A stretch of DNA of 37,524 bases from positions 1 through 37,524 of the forward strand of contig CAMLIA010000018.1 in the NCBI GenBank assembly GCA_946479905.1, read 5' to 3'. The position numbers were made by a program, and so were the translations under genes. Under the pieces are notes generated by a model. The model saw nothing but the letters and a program-made list of their open reading frames with translations. It ran no database searches and was not told the origin of the DNA. The stretch comes from an uncultured Frankiales bacterium. GTDB lineage: Bacteria > Actinomycetota > Actinomycetes > Mycobacteriales > SCTD01. Shown in pieces: positions 27,626 to 35,102 of this stretch (its first letter is position 1; every line of letters begins with the position of its first letter).

Positions 27626-28183
27626 TCAGGAGCCGGTCTCGGCCTGCGGGTCGTCGGTGATGTCGTAGTAGAGGAGCCCGTCGGCGTCCGGGTAGATGTT
27701 GATGGTGAGCTCGTAGGCGGCCATCTCCGAGTCGTTGATGGCGATGTCGCCGACGGACACGACCTCGCCGCGAGGGATGACGCGCCGCTTCGTGACGGTG
27801 CCGTCCACGAGCTCGAGGCCGAACGCGCGGGGGTCGGTGTCGGGCACGTACACGGTGCGGGTCGTGACGCCGCCCGTCGTCGCGACGGTGCTGCCCGGGT
27901 TGACGAGCGCGAAGACGACGTCGTTGTCCTCGAGGGCGGTCACGGTGATGGTCCGCTTGTGCTTCGAGCGGGTCGTCCGGACGAGCACGCCCCCCCACGC
28001 GTAGTGGTCGGTGACGTCCTCCTCCCGGGTCTCGCTCATGCCGGCGTCGCCGTCGAGGAGTCCGAGGACGTCCCAGGCGGCGTCCCAGGCGCCGGCGATG
28101 TTGGTGGGGGCGGTTGCTCCGACCGCGGCGACGTACACGTCGGCGCCGGACCAGATGCGGGGGTTGTCGGTGTCGCCAGCCAT
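27626..28183 (-). CDS. Major tail tube protein
   Basis: 185 residues from ATG 28183. Typical features: DTDNPRIWSGADVYVAAVGA, the TNIAGAWDAAWDVLGLLDGD segment, RTITVTALEDNDVVFALVNP and the C-terminal AYELTINIYPDADGLLYYD. This pattern is common to actinophage tail tubes (beta-sandwich ring subunit). Single-copy gene, strongly expressed. Followed by a stable hairpin. Confidence 0.9.
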   Translation of the reverse strand: MAGDTDNPRIWSGADVYVAAVGATAPTNIAGAWDAAWDVLGLLDGDAGMSETREEDVTDHYAWGGVLVRTTRSKHKRTITVTALEDNDVVFALVNPGSTVATTGGVTTRTVYVPDTDPRAFGLELVDGTVTKRRVIPRGEVVSVGDIAINDSEMAAYELTINIYPDADGLLYYDITDDPQAETGS

Positions 28184-28346
28184 GGCGGTCTCCTTGGATG
28201 GTGGGTCGGAACGCGCGGGTCCGGTGCTGCGTTGGCCTCTGGGACCGGCGAGCGGTCAACGACCAGGAGGCGGGGGTGAGAGGCGGGGCCGGAGGAGGGT
28301 CGACGGCCGTCGAGACAACAGGCAGAAGCGCGCGCCCTGCAACGCT

Positions 28347-28370
28347 CTGACCTGCACTTTTGCAGTTCAG
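28347..28370. promoter_or_regulatory. Hairpin CTGACCTGCA-CTTT-TGCAGTTCAG
   Basis: 10-bp arms with one mismatch and a 4-base loop, in the non-coding stretch before the rightward HTH gene. The arm contains the CTGACCTGC word of the candidate attP. It may be an operator for the HTH gene or a terminator for upstream readthrough. Confidence 0.5.
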
Positions 28371-28411
28371 GACCGTCTTATCCGGACGCTTTCGCTTTAC
28401 AGTGCGGGTCG

Positions 28412-28648
28412 GTGGCGGAGCCCAAGGCGAGGAAGAACGGGCCCGACCCGTCGATGCCGCCGGAGCCGGAGCTCGGCAGGTTGAAGCGGGCCGTGGCGGC
28501 GGAGCGGAAGGCGCGGGCCGAGCGGGACGACGCGATCGAGGCGGCCATACGTGCCGGCGGGTCGCAGCGGGTGGTCGCGCGCCTGGCGGGGATCACGTAC
28601 AGCCACGCCGCCCGCATCGGGAAGGGCTGGCGCTCGAGCAGGCACTGA
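28412..28648 (+). CDS. Small HTH protein in opposite orientation (candidate moron)
   Basis: 78 residues from GTG 28412. Basic start (EPKARKNGPDPSMPPEPELG), helix (RLKRAVAAERKARAERDDAI), then an HTH: EAAIRAGGSQRVVARLAGI, TYSHAARIGKGW. Third-base GC is as high as in its neighbours. It points against the structural operon between the tail tube and the tRNA gene and has its own leader with a hairpin, the arrangement of a moron that could be expressed in lysogens. Confidence 0.6.
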   Translation: MAEPKARKNGPDPSMPPEPELGRLKRAVAAERKARAERDDAIEAAIRAGGSQRVVARLAGITYSHAARIGKGWRSSRH

Positions 28649-28715
28649 GCGCGCGCCACCGGACGCCTGGCTGGCGTCCGGTGGGAAGAGCGGGCCCGTA
28701 CGTCCCGCAGTGCGA

Positions 28716-28791
28716 TGGTGGCGGAGAACGGGAGTCGCACCCGCTTGCCCTGGGTTATGAGCCCAGGTCTGATTCTGACCAGCCCTCCGCA
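28716..28791 (-). tRNA. tRNA-like gene with CAU anticodon (initiator-like Met)
   Basis: 76 bases on the - strand. The anticodon arm CTGGG-CTCATAA-CCCAG has anticodon CAT and three G:C pairs next to the loop, as in initiator tRNA-fMet. The T arm GCGGG-TGCGACT-CCCGT has an unusual loop (TGCGACT rather than TTCGANT). The acceptor pairs GCGGAG with CTCCGC, base 1:72 is a mismatch, and ACCA is encoded at the end. The D arm is short and irregular. It may be functional, a degenerate tRNA, or an att-related relic. Confidence 0.7.
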
Positions 28792-28887
28792 GCGATCACG
28801 CTAGCGGACCCGAACTCTAAAGCGACGGGATGACAGGCAGAAGGTTGCACTTCGGCGGCGAGCGAACAACCGGCGGAAGCGGACGGG

Positions 28888-29793
28888 TCAGGTGGGCGGA
28901 TCAGGGAAGGCGGACATGGGCAGCGTCGTGTACCCGATCCGCCACGCGTTGGCCTGACTGACCGCCCCGTACCAAACGTGCAGGCTGTCCCCGTCGATGA
29001 CTCCCGACGAGCGGTAGATGCGCTCGTTGTCCCATCGCTGAGCGCTGATGTCGAGCACCGGGTCACTGAACCGCCACGACACGCCATCCGACGACGAACC
29101 CAACAAGAGCCGCCCGCCCTGGCCGTTGATGCCGAGGCGGGTGTCGTTCACGAGCATCCGATAGAGCGACCCGTCGCGGATCACGTCGATATGCCACGGC
29201 TCATGCGTCGTCGGGCAACCCGTGAACGACACGACCTGCTCGGCTGACCACGGCCCCACCGGGGACGCCGCCGTACGGCGGTTCAAGGTGTTCGGCACAT
29301 CCGCCTGGTCGATGTACCACATCGTCCAAGAGCCGTCGGCCTCCTCCACGATCGTGGGCGAGACGGGATTCTCGGTGGCGACCACGGTCGTCCACATCAC
29401 CTGCTCGGCGCCCCACGCCACGCCGTCCGTCGAGGTCCGCATCACGACCTGCTTGTTCGTGCCATCGAACCCCAGGTAGATCAGGTACAGCGTCGAGCCG
29501 TCCCAACACAGATCGGTGTCGGCGTTGTAGCCACCCGCGGGGGTCGCGTCGATCGGGTTCGTGAGCCCGTCCGGCACCGTCCACGTCACGTTGTCGGACG
29601 AGTGGAGGAGGCTCGGGTTCTCGTAGGCGTCGTTCCCGGCCGGGTAGGGCGTGAGGACCATCACGTACCGCTGGCCCGTGGGGCTCGCGGCATCCGAGCC
29701 GAAGTCGATCACGTCGGGATGGGTCGCTTCGCCCGACCCGTCGTAGGTTGGCGTCGTGAGCGGCGTCAGGGCGTTGAACGGCCCGCCGCTCAA
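28888..29793 (-). CDS. Beta-propeller (glycoside-hydrolase-like) virion protein
   Basis: 301 residues from TTG 29793 (TTGA overlap). Repeated blade-like strands: GQRYVMVLTPYPAGND ... NPSLLHSSDNVTWTVPDG ... ADTDLCWDGSTLYLIYLGFD ... TSTDGVAWGAEQVMW ... SPTIVEEADGSWTMWYIDQ ... SSDGVSWRFSDPVLD ... IDGDSLHVWYGAVSQ. The repeated SxDGVxW and DGSxxxxWY units fit five-bladed propellers of GH43/GH32 or sialidase type. It may degrade or bind surface glycan. Its position before the tail tube rather than at the tail tip is unusual. Confidence 0.65.
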   Translation of the reverse strand: MSGGPFNALTPLTTPTYDGSGEATHPDVIDFGSDAASPTGQRYVMVLTPYPAGNDAYENPSLLHSSDNVTWTVPDGLTNPIDATPAGGYNADTDLCWDGSTLYLIYLGFDGTNKQVVMRTSTDGVAWGAEQVMWTTVVATENPVSPTIVEEADGSWTMWYIDQADVPNTLNRRTAASPVGPWSAEQVVSFTGCPTTHEPWHIDVIRDGSLYRMLVNDTRLGINGQGGRLLLGSSSDGVSWRFSDPVLDISAQRWDNERIYRSSGVIDGDSLHVWYGAVSQANAWRIGYTTLPMSAFPDPPT

Positions 29794-30707
29794 ACTAAAG
29801 GGGCGATGTGCACCGACACTCGGGGCGGAGCGTTGAAGCCCCACGCACCAGCCGGATTCGATGCCCCGGCCCCGGCGATCGTCGCCGCGAACCCCCGCGA
29901 GAGCTGCGCCTGGGGCTGCGTCGTCGGGCTGATGACCGGCTGGCTGCCGCCACGAGCCGACACGTACCGCAACGTCGACGCCGCACCCTGAGTGACCGCA
30001 CACACCCACAACCGGCCGCCCGCGTGGGCGAAGTTCACGTCCACCGACTTCGCGCCCGTCGACTCGGCCGACACCGTGCCGCCATCAGCAAGCAGGGTGC
30101 CGGGCGCGCCGCTGCCGTTGTCGGCCCACGCCAACAGGCGAACCACCGCGCCGGCCGCGCCGGCCGTCACCACGTCGCACCCGAGCTTGTCGATCGTGCA
30201 CGCGGGAAGGTCCATGTAGTCGATCCGGGCATCGCCGATGGCGAAGGATGCCGTCGCCAGCACAGCGGCCGGGGCGCCGATCCAGTGATCGGCGGGCGCT
30301 GGCGAGATCGACCCAGTCGTGGCGTTTGGGGACGGTACGACGATGCCGTCGGCGTCGACGGTGAGCACGTCCCCCTCGGCCGCGCCGGTCATGTCGACGC
30401 CCTCGAGGTCGGTGAGAGCGGACGCTCCGCCGGCGAGCGAGGCCTCGTCGACGGGGGCGAGGGGCGCCGCCCACGTCTCGCTGTTCCCGCCGGCCACGGC
30501 GACCGTGTAGGTGCCCTGCAGGACGAAGAACTGGAAGGAGCCGTCGGCGCCGGTGACGACCGGACTGAGGGCGGTGGTCAGGTCCTCGTCGGCGTACACG
30601 GTGGCGGCCTGGCCGTCCTCGGTCACGGTGACGGTTCGACCTGAGCGGCCCCACCCGCGGTAGGTGCCGGAGATCCGGTTGAACGCCGGACCGTCTGCGT
30701 ACTTCAT
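29790..30707 (-). CDS. Virion surface protein with Ig/carboxypeptidase-like N-terminal domain
   Basis: 305 residues from ATG 30707 (ATGA overlap). Residues 20-80 (GRTVTVTEDGQAATVYADED ... GSFQFFVLQGTYTVAVAGG) form a CarboxypepD_reg/Ig-like fold often found on phage surfaces. A linker segment (LEGVDMTGAAEGDVLTVDAD) resembles fibre repeats. The C-terminal 170 residues are beta-rich (DYMDLPACTIDKLGCDVVTA; VVRLLAWADNGSGAPGTLLA). Likely an accessory structural protein or fibre. Confidence 0.65.
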   Translation of the reverse strand: MKYADGPAFNRISGTYRGWGRSGRTVTVTEDGQAATVYADEDLTTALSPVVTGADGSFQFFVLQGTYTVAVAGGNSETWAAPLAPVDEASLAGGASALTDLEGVDMTGAAEGDVLTVDADGIVVPSPNATTGSISPAPADHWIGAPAAVLATASFAIGDARIDYMDLPACTIDKLGCDVVTAGAAGAVVRLLAWADNGSGAPGTLLADGGTVSAESTGAKSVDVNFAHAGGRLWVCAVTQGAASTLRYVSARGGSQPVISPTTQPQAQLSRGFAATIAGAGASNPAGAWGFNAPPRVSVHIAPLV

Positions 30708-31120
30708 GAGCCCTCCTCGAGAGCGGTGCCCCGGAGGGCGAGGGAGACGGCGAACGTGTAGCGGGGGGACGACGACAGCGGGTCTGGCAGGTTCTGTGGT
30801 CCGGCGAGCTCCTGGACGCGGTAGACGGCGACGCCGGCGACCGTCGAGCCTCGGAGGGCGTGGAGGTGGGCCCGGCAGCGTTGGGCGATGCCTTGCGCCT
30901 CGTCGGCGGTGGGCGCCCACGCGTCGACGGTGACGGTGGGTTCGTCGGCGACGAGGTTGAGGCGGGCGCCGCCGGTGCGTTGGACGACGACGAGGCGGTC
31001 GGGTCGGGGGTTGGGGACGAGCGTCCCGACGTCGACGTAGGGGTCGCTGGCGGCGAGGCGGGACCGGAGGGCGGTGACGACGACGAGTTCGGCGTCGGCG
31101 AAGAGGACGGGCTCGGTCAT
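30704..31120 (-). CDS. Tail terminator protein
   Basis: 138 residues from ATG 31120. VLFADAELVVVTALRSRLAA, RPDRLVVVQRTGG, then PTVTVDAWAPTADEAQGIAQ and a C-terminal RYTFAVSLALRG: the alpha/beta fold and order of lambda gpU/HK97-type tail completion proteins. In the usual place after the gp10-like gene. Confidence 0.82.
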   Translation of the reverse strand: MTEPVLFADAELVVVTALRSRLAASDPYVDVGTLVPNPRPDRLVVVQRTGGARLNLVADEPTVTVDAWAPTADEAQGIAQRCRAHLHALRGSTVAGVAVYRVQELAGPQNLPDPLSSSPRYTFAVSLALRGTALEEGS

Positions 31121-31362
31121 CGGCCGGCGTCGAGGGAGCGGAGGAGGCGGTGGCCGGTCGCTTCGGCGCGCATCGCGGCGAAGGAGGCGGTGCGGACGGA
31201 CGATCGGGCTCGGCGGGGTCCGATCGCGGCGTCGGCCTCGAACCCGTCGCCGGCGGCTGCCGCGATGCGCTGGGCGCGCCGCTCGAGGTCGGCGAGCATC
31301 TCCGGGGAGCGGAGGAGGGAGCGGACGCCCGCCCGGTTCAGTTCGATGCGGACGTTCGCCAT
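31117..31362 (-). CDS. HK97 gp10-like tail completion protein
   Basis: 81 residues from ATG 31362 (ATGA overlap with the terminator). NVRIELNRAGVRSLLRSPEM, LADLERRAQRIAAAAGDGFE, then RTASFAAMRAEATGHRLLRSL is the short actinophage version of gp10-like neck proteins. It overlaps the last glycosyltransferase gene by 25 bp. Confidence 0.8.
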   Translation of the reverse strand: MANVRIELNRAGVRSLLRSPEMLADLERRAQRIAAAAGDGFEADAAIGPRRARSSVRTASFAAMRAEATGHRLLRSLDAGR

Positions 31363-32033
31363 GCGTGCCGTCCTTCCTCGACGAGGGCCTTCATGGCCGC
31401 GGGGTCTCCGGCGGCGTTCTGGTAGCGGAGCCGGAGCGTGCGGCTCGCCGGCGAGCCGTGGCGGCGGTTCCGGCGGGGTTGCGGTGGGTGCCATAGGTGC
31501 CACAGGGGCCGCGTGCCGCGCCAGGCGGCGCCGGCGAGCGTCGTGAGGGCGTCGGACCACGAGTCGTCTTCGTGGCCCCATCCCACGAACCGGGGGTCGA
31601 GCGGGGCGGAGAGTACGGCCTCGCGGAGGGCGACGACGATCCCGCCGCCGGCGTGGCCGACGTAGGGTCGCTCGGCGAGCGCCGCTGCGCCGGCCGGCCA
31701 CGGCCCACCGGCGATGACGTCCGCGGTCGCGTGCTCGTTGAGGCGGTGCACCCAGGCGTGGGGCACAGCCCACGGGTAGCGGCCGGCGGCGACGAGCTGG
31801 ACGGCTTCGGCGGTCCCGTCGCACCACACGTCGGCGTCGGCGACGACGATCACGTGGGCGCCGGAGCGTTCGACCGCCGGGTTCACGGCCGCCGCTTTGA
31901 TCCACTCGCCTGCCGGCGGCTCGGCGACCGTGACCGGCCACCCCGTCTGCGCCCACCTCGGTAGGAGCGACGCCCAGGCGGCCGCCCGGTGCGGGCACCC
32001 GGGGCGCCAGGGGACGATCACCTCGACGGTCAC
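31338..32033 (-). CDS. Glycosyltransferase 5 of 5 (galactosyltransferase-like)
   Basis: 231 residues from GTG 32033 (GTGA overlap). GT-A fold start VEVIVPWRPGCPHRAAAWAS, nucleotide-sugar region VVADADVWCDG (the DAD metal motif), and a late GGGIVVALREAVLSAP ... RFVGWGHEDDSWSDAL, the W/GxEDxxW acceptor-site motif of galactosyltransferase-like GTs. Cytoplasmic, metal-dependent. Ends inside the gp10-like gene start (25-bp overlap), which ties the cassette to the structural operon. Confidence 0.82.
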   Translation of the reverse strand: MTVEVIVPWRPGCPHRAAAWASLLPRWAQTGWPVTVAEPPAGEWIKAAAVNPAVERSGAHVIVVADADVWCDGTAEAVQLVAAGRYPWAVPHAWVHRLNEHATADVIAGGPWPAGAAALAERPYVGHAGGGIVVALREAVLSAPLDPRFVGWGHEDDSWSDALTTLAGAAWRGTRPLWHLWHPPQPRRNRRHGSPASRTLRLRYQNAAGDPAAMKALVEEGRHAWRTSASN

Positions 32034-32797
32034 GGGCGTGGTGCTGGGTCGAAGATCAGGGTGCGGTCCTGGCGCGGGTCGCGGATCCAGAACCACTGGC
32101 GGAACACGCCCTCGAGTGCGTCCTCGCCGTGAGCGTCGAGGAGCGCGCCGTACTGCCGCCAGTGAGCGCCCTCGGTGATGGGCAGGTCGGTGGCGGCGTA
32201 GGCGGCGGCCCCGTTGCGTGCCTTCCGGACGAACTGCTCGGCGGAGCGGTAGGGGTAGTGGCGGACGACGAGGGCGCCTTCGATCGCCTCGCCGTCGTCG
32301 TTGTACGTGGCGGAGTGGTTGCCCTGGTGGATGAGCAGATCCGGGCGGGCCCGGCAGGCGACCTTGTGGAGGGTCGCGGGCTCCCGGCGTCGCCACCCGA
32401 TGCGGGCGATCGGGTCGAGGTCGTCGGGGTCGGCGCCGGTGGCGACGTGGTCGTAGAGGCGGGCGGGGGCGGTGCGGGCGTGGCCCGCCCGGCCGAGGAC
32501 GTCGACGATCGAGCCGAACGGGGAGTACCAGAACTCGTCGGCGTCGAACGGGACGATCCAGTCGGCGCCGAGCTCGGCCGCCCACGAAGCGAGGGCGGTC
32601 ATCTTGCGGGACTGGTGGTAGCCGACCTCGGGGTCGTCGTGGACGGCGACCGGGAGGTCGTGGAGGATCTCTCGGGTGCCGTCGGTGCTGCCGTTGTCGA
32701 GGACGAGGATCTCGTCGACCTGGCCGAGGAGATGGCCGATGGTGGCCTCGATGATGTCGGCCTCGTCCTTGACCATCGTGATCGCGAAGACGGCCAC
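32030..32797 (-). CDS. Glycosyltransferase 4 of 5 (GT2-like)
   Basis: 255 residues from GTG 32797. FAITMVKDEADIIEATIGHL, VDEILVLDNGSTDGTREIL, then DWIVPFDADEFWYSP, i.e. the GT2 start, the DNGSxDGT nucleotide loop and the D-x-D(E) metal motif. The C-terminal half (VVRHYPYRSAEQFVRKARNG; WRQYGALLDAH) resembles GT2/GT92 enzymes that modify surface glycans. Two bases separate it from the previous gene's stop. Confidence 0.85.
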   Translation of the reverse strand: MAVFAITMVKDEADIIEATIGHLLGQVDEILVLDNGSTDGTREILHDLPVAVHDDPEVGYHQSRKMTALASWAAELGADWIVPFDADEFWYSPFGSIVDVLGRAGHARTAPARLYDHVATGADPDDLDPIARIGWRRREPATLHKVACRARPDLLIHQGNHSATYNDDGEAIEGALVVRHYPYRSAEQFVRKARNGAAAYAATDLPITEGAHWRQYGALLDAHGEDALEGVFRQWFWIRDPRQDRTLIFDPAPRP

Positions 32798-32798
32798 C

Positions 32799-33485
32799 TC
32801 AGTAGCCGACGCCGGCGCGCTCGCGGCCGATGTGGGTGACCGCCTCGCCGGAGTCGCGGGCGCCCCAGTAGCCGAACCGGAGGTCGTGGTCCTGGAGGAG
32901 CTGGTGGGTGAAACGGCCCTCGCTGTTCGGGCCGGTCGGCCACGAACTCGCGCACAGCGCCCGCCGGTAGAGACTGGGGTTGGTCGTGAAGAAGCGGCGG
33001 TGCTCGAGCCACACGTACCCGTCGGCGTCGGAGACCTCGCGGAAGTCGTCGGGGTGCTGCTCGACGATCCCGCCGGCGCCGCGTTCCTCGTCGTTCCACG
33101 GCTGGCGGCGGAGGGCGAGCTGGGCGAGGTGGGGGCGTCGGTCGAGGACGGTGGCCATGGCGGCGAGGTCGACGGGCCGGTTGAAGGTGAAGTCGTCCTC
33201 GAGGTGGAACACGAACCGCTCGTCGGCCGGGCGGAACGTGTCGGGGTGGTCGAGCGCGGCCCACGCGGCCCGGATGGCGCCGCCGAACCCTTGGCGGCCG
33301 TCCTGGTGCCAGACGACCTGGCAGCCGGGGTAGGCGTGGAACAGGGAGCGCCGGTGGTCCTCGCTGCCGGTGTCGTCGTAGATGACGCGGCGGGTGATGG
33401 GGCCGCACAGGTTGTCGTCGGCCGATGCCAGCGTCTGGGCGAGGAGCTCGTCGCGGCCGTCGGTGAACACGAGGAGAGCGATCAC
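32799..33485 (-). CDS. Glycosyltransferase 3 of 5
   Basis: 228 residues from GTG 33485 (GTGA overlap). LLVFTDGRDELLAQTLASAD, RRVIYDDTGSEDHRRSL, FVFHLEDDFTFNRPVDL (an E-D-D metal motif) and a long acceptor region (WLEHRRFFTTNPSLYRRALC; HDLRFGYWGARDSGEAVTHIG). The fold is GT-A; the SxDH/LEDDF version occurs in many actinophage GTs. Sugar and acceptor unknown. Confidence 0.82.
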   Translation of the reverse strand: MIALLVFTDGRDELLAQTLASADDNLCGPITRRVIYDDTGSEDHRRSLFHAYPGCQVVWHQDGRQGFGGAIRAAWAALDHPDTFRPADERFVFHLEDDFTFNRPVDLAAMATVLDRRPHLAQLALRRQPWNDEERGAGGIVEQHPDDFREVSDADGYVWLEHRRFFTTNPSLYRRALCASSWPTGPNSEGRFTHQLLQDHDLRFGYWGARDSGEAVTHIGRERAGVGY

Positions 33486-34099
33486 GCCGGCGCCTCGGCG
33501 TACAGCCACGGCATGCACGCCCGGTGGATCTGGTGGTGCACCTCGAGCTTTCGGGCCCGTTCCGGCGCCCGGTTCCGCGAGTCGGGCCGGACGTGGGCGC
33601 GGTAGACGGCGGCGGGGACCGCTTCGATGCTGGCGCCGGCGAGGTGGCAGCGCAGCCAGAGGTCCCAGTCCTCGCTCCAGTCGTAGTCGCGCCACCCGCC
33701 GACGAGGCGGGCGAGGTCGGTGCGGACGGCGGCGCCGACGACGAGCCAATTCCCTTCGGTGAGGCAGGCGGCGGAGCAGGGGTGGCGGTGGCCGGCGACC
33801 CTCGGCATCGCCGGCCGCTGGCGGCGGCCGCGGCGCACGTAGGCGACGGCGGGGGCCCGGACGTCGGCGTCGGACTGCGCGAGGGCGTCGAGATAGCCGG
33901 GCTCGAGCTCGTCGTCGGCGTCGAGGTGCACGACGAACTCGGTCGCCGCCATGGCGAGGCCCCGATTCCGAGCGTCGGCGAGGGTGCGGGAGTGGTTGTA
34001 GATGACCTCGCACCCTTGGGCGCGGGCGGAGGGGATGGCGCGCTCGTAGGCCAGGTCGGTCCAGGAGCTGTCACCGAAGGTGGAGACGAGGACGGTCAC
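33482..34099 (-). CDS. Glycosyltransferase 2 of 5 (GT2-like)
   Basis: 205 residues from GTG 34099 (GTGA overlap; GTG 34105 is possible). TVLVSTFGDSSWTDLAYERA, NHSRTLADARNRGLAMAATE, FVVHLDADDELEPGYLDALA: the GT2 N-terminus with ARNxG and the LDADDE metal motif. Then GGWRDYDWSEDWDLWLRCHL, the acceptor motif with E-D-W-D. A standard GT2 for its length. Confidence 0.88.
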   Translation of the reverse strand: MTVLVSTFGDSSWTDLAYERAIPSARAQGCEVIYNHSRTLADARNRGLAMAATEFVVHLDADDELEPGYLDALAQSDADVRAPAVAYVRRGRRQRPAMPRVAGHRHPCSAACLTEGNWLVVGAAVRTDLARLVGGWRDYDWSEDWDLWLRCHLAGASIEAVPAAVYRAHVRPDSRNRAPERARKLEVHHQIHRACMPWLYAEAPA

Positions 34100-34761
34100 T
34101 TCCACAGGTGGCTCCTCCTCCGGTAGAGGCGCCGGCCGATCCGCATGCGGCGGGCCTGGTCGTCGTAGAGCGGGTCGGTTGGTGCCTTCCCCCACAGCGG
34201 GTGGAGGTGCTCGACGATCGAGTCGGCGGCGAACGCCCACGCCGCCCGCTTCTTGGCGGTGGCGACGAACTCGTCGTCCACGAACTCGTGCTCGTAGCCC
34301 TCGTGGAGGACCTTGCCGGGCTCGTCGATGGTGCCGTGGTGGTCGACGTACCAGCGGGTGACGAGAGAGTGGGTGGCGTGCTCGCCGGCGACGACCCTGG
34401 AGTTGCCGAGGTCGTTGGTGCCGACGACGTGCACGCCGGGCGTGTCGAGCCTCGCCTGGGCCCGTTCGAGCCAGCCGGGGTGGAAGGCGAGGTCGTCGGC
34501 GCCGAGGAAGAGCAGCGGCTCGTTGCTGGCGCGGTGGGCGGCGTTGATCTTGCGGGCGTAGTCGCCGCCGGTGGGCGGTTCGTCGAGGACGAGGAGGTCG
34601 GCGCCGGCGGCCCGGACCGCCGCCTGCTCGCTGTGGTCGTCGGGGGAGGCGACGAAGACGACCCGGTGGGGGCCGGGGGTGGCCGCTTCGATGCTGTCGA
34701 GGACGGGCTCCACGCGGTGCGGGCGGCGGAGGACGGGAACGATGATGACGGTGGCGAGCAC
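34096..34761 (-). CDS. Glycosyltransferase 1 of 5 (GT2-like)
   Basis: 221 residues from GTG 34761. TVIIVPVLRRPHRVEPVLDS, HRVVFVASPDDHSEQAAV, GGDYARKINAAHRASNEPLL, FLGADDLAFHPGWLERAQA with the G-A-D-D metal motif. The end has VLHEGYEHEFVDDEFVATAK and a basic tail. The YxxKINxxxRxxxxPLLFLGADDL block is characteristic of actinophage GT2 proteins. It follows the head-closure gene by 8 bp. Confidence 0.86.
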   Translation of the reverse strand: MLATVIIVPVLRRPHRVEPVLDSIEAATPGPHRVVFVASPDDHSEQAAVRAAGADLLVLDEPPTGGDYARKINAAHRASNEPLLFLGADDLAFHPGWLERAQARLDTPGVHVVGTNDLGNSRVVAGEHATHSLVTRWYVDHHGTIDEPGKVLHEGYEHEFVDDEFVATAKKRAAWAFAADSIVEHLHPLWGKAPTDPLYDDQARRMRIGRRLYRRRSHLWK

Positions 34762-34769
34762 CGGGCCGG

Positions 34770-35102
34770 TCAGCCGACGACCCGGCGGACCGCGACCTCG
34801 ACGCCCTTGGCCGGGCTGTACGGGCTGCGCCAGTCGCCGGGCTCCCCGTCGACCTCGTAGGTGTCGCCGCGGACGACGACACGGTCGGTCGCTGCGATGG
34901 CGGCGCCGGCGGGCAGGTAGAGGGTGAGGCCGACGATGACGCCCTGGCGGCCCGCTGAGCGGTCCTCGGTGTCGACGCGCGGTGCGACGGCGACGCCGTC
35001 GACGGCCGTCTCGGTGGGGTCGTCCCAGTCGGCCGCCGGGTTGCCGTAGGCGTCGGTGGTCTCGGCGGGGCGGACGATGGTGACGGTCTCGCCGGTCACC
35101 AT
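34770..35102 (-). CDS. Head closure / stopper protein
   Basis: 110 residues from ATG 35102. TGETVTIVRPAETTDAYGNP, AADWDDPTETAVDGVAVAPR, then DRVVVRGDTYEVDGEPGDWR: the small beta-barrel head-closure type with the final DTYEVDGxPxxW seen in actinophages. It closes the portal after packaging. Overlaps the connector gene by 7 bp. Confidence 0.85.
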   Translation of the reverse strand: MVTGETVTIVRPAETTDAYGNPAADWDDPTETAVDGVAVAPRVDTEDRSAGRQGVIVGLTLYLPAGAAIAATDRVVVRGDTYEVDGEPGDWRSPYSPAKGVEVAVRRVVG

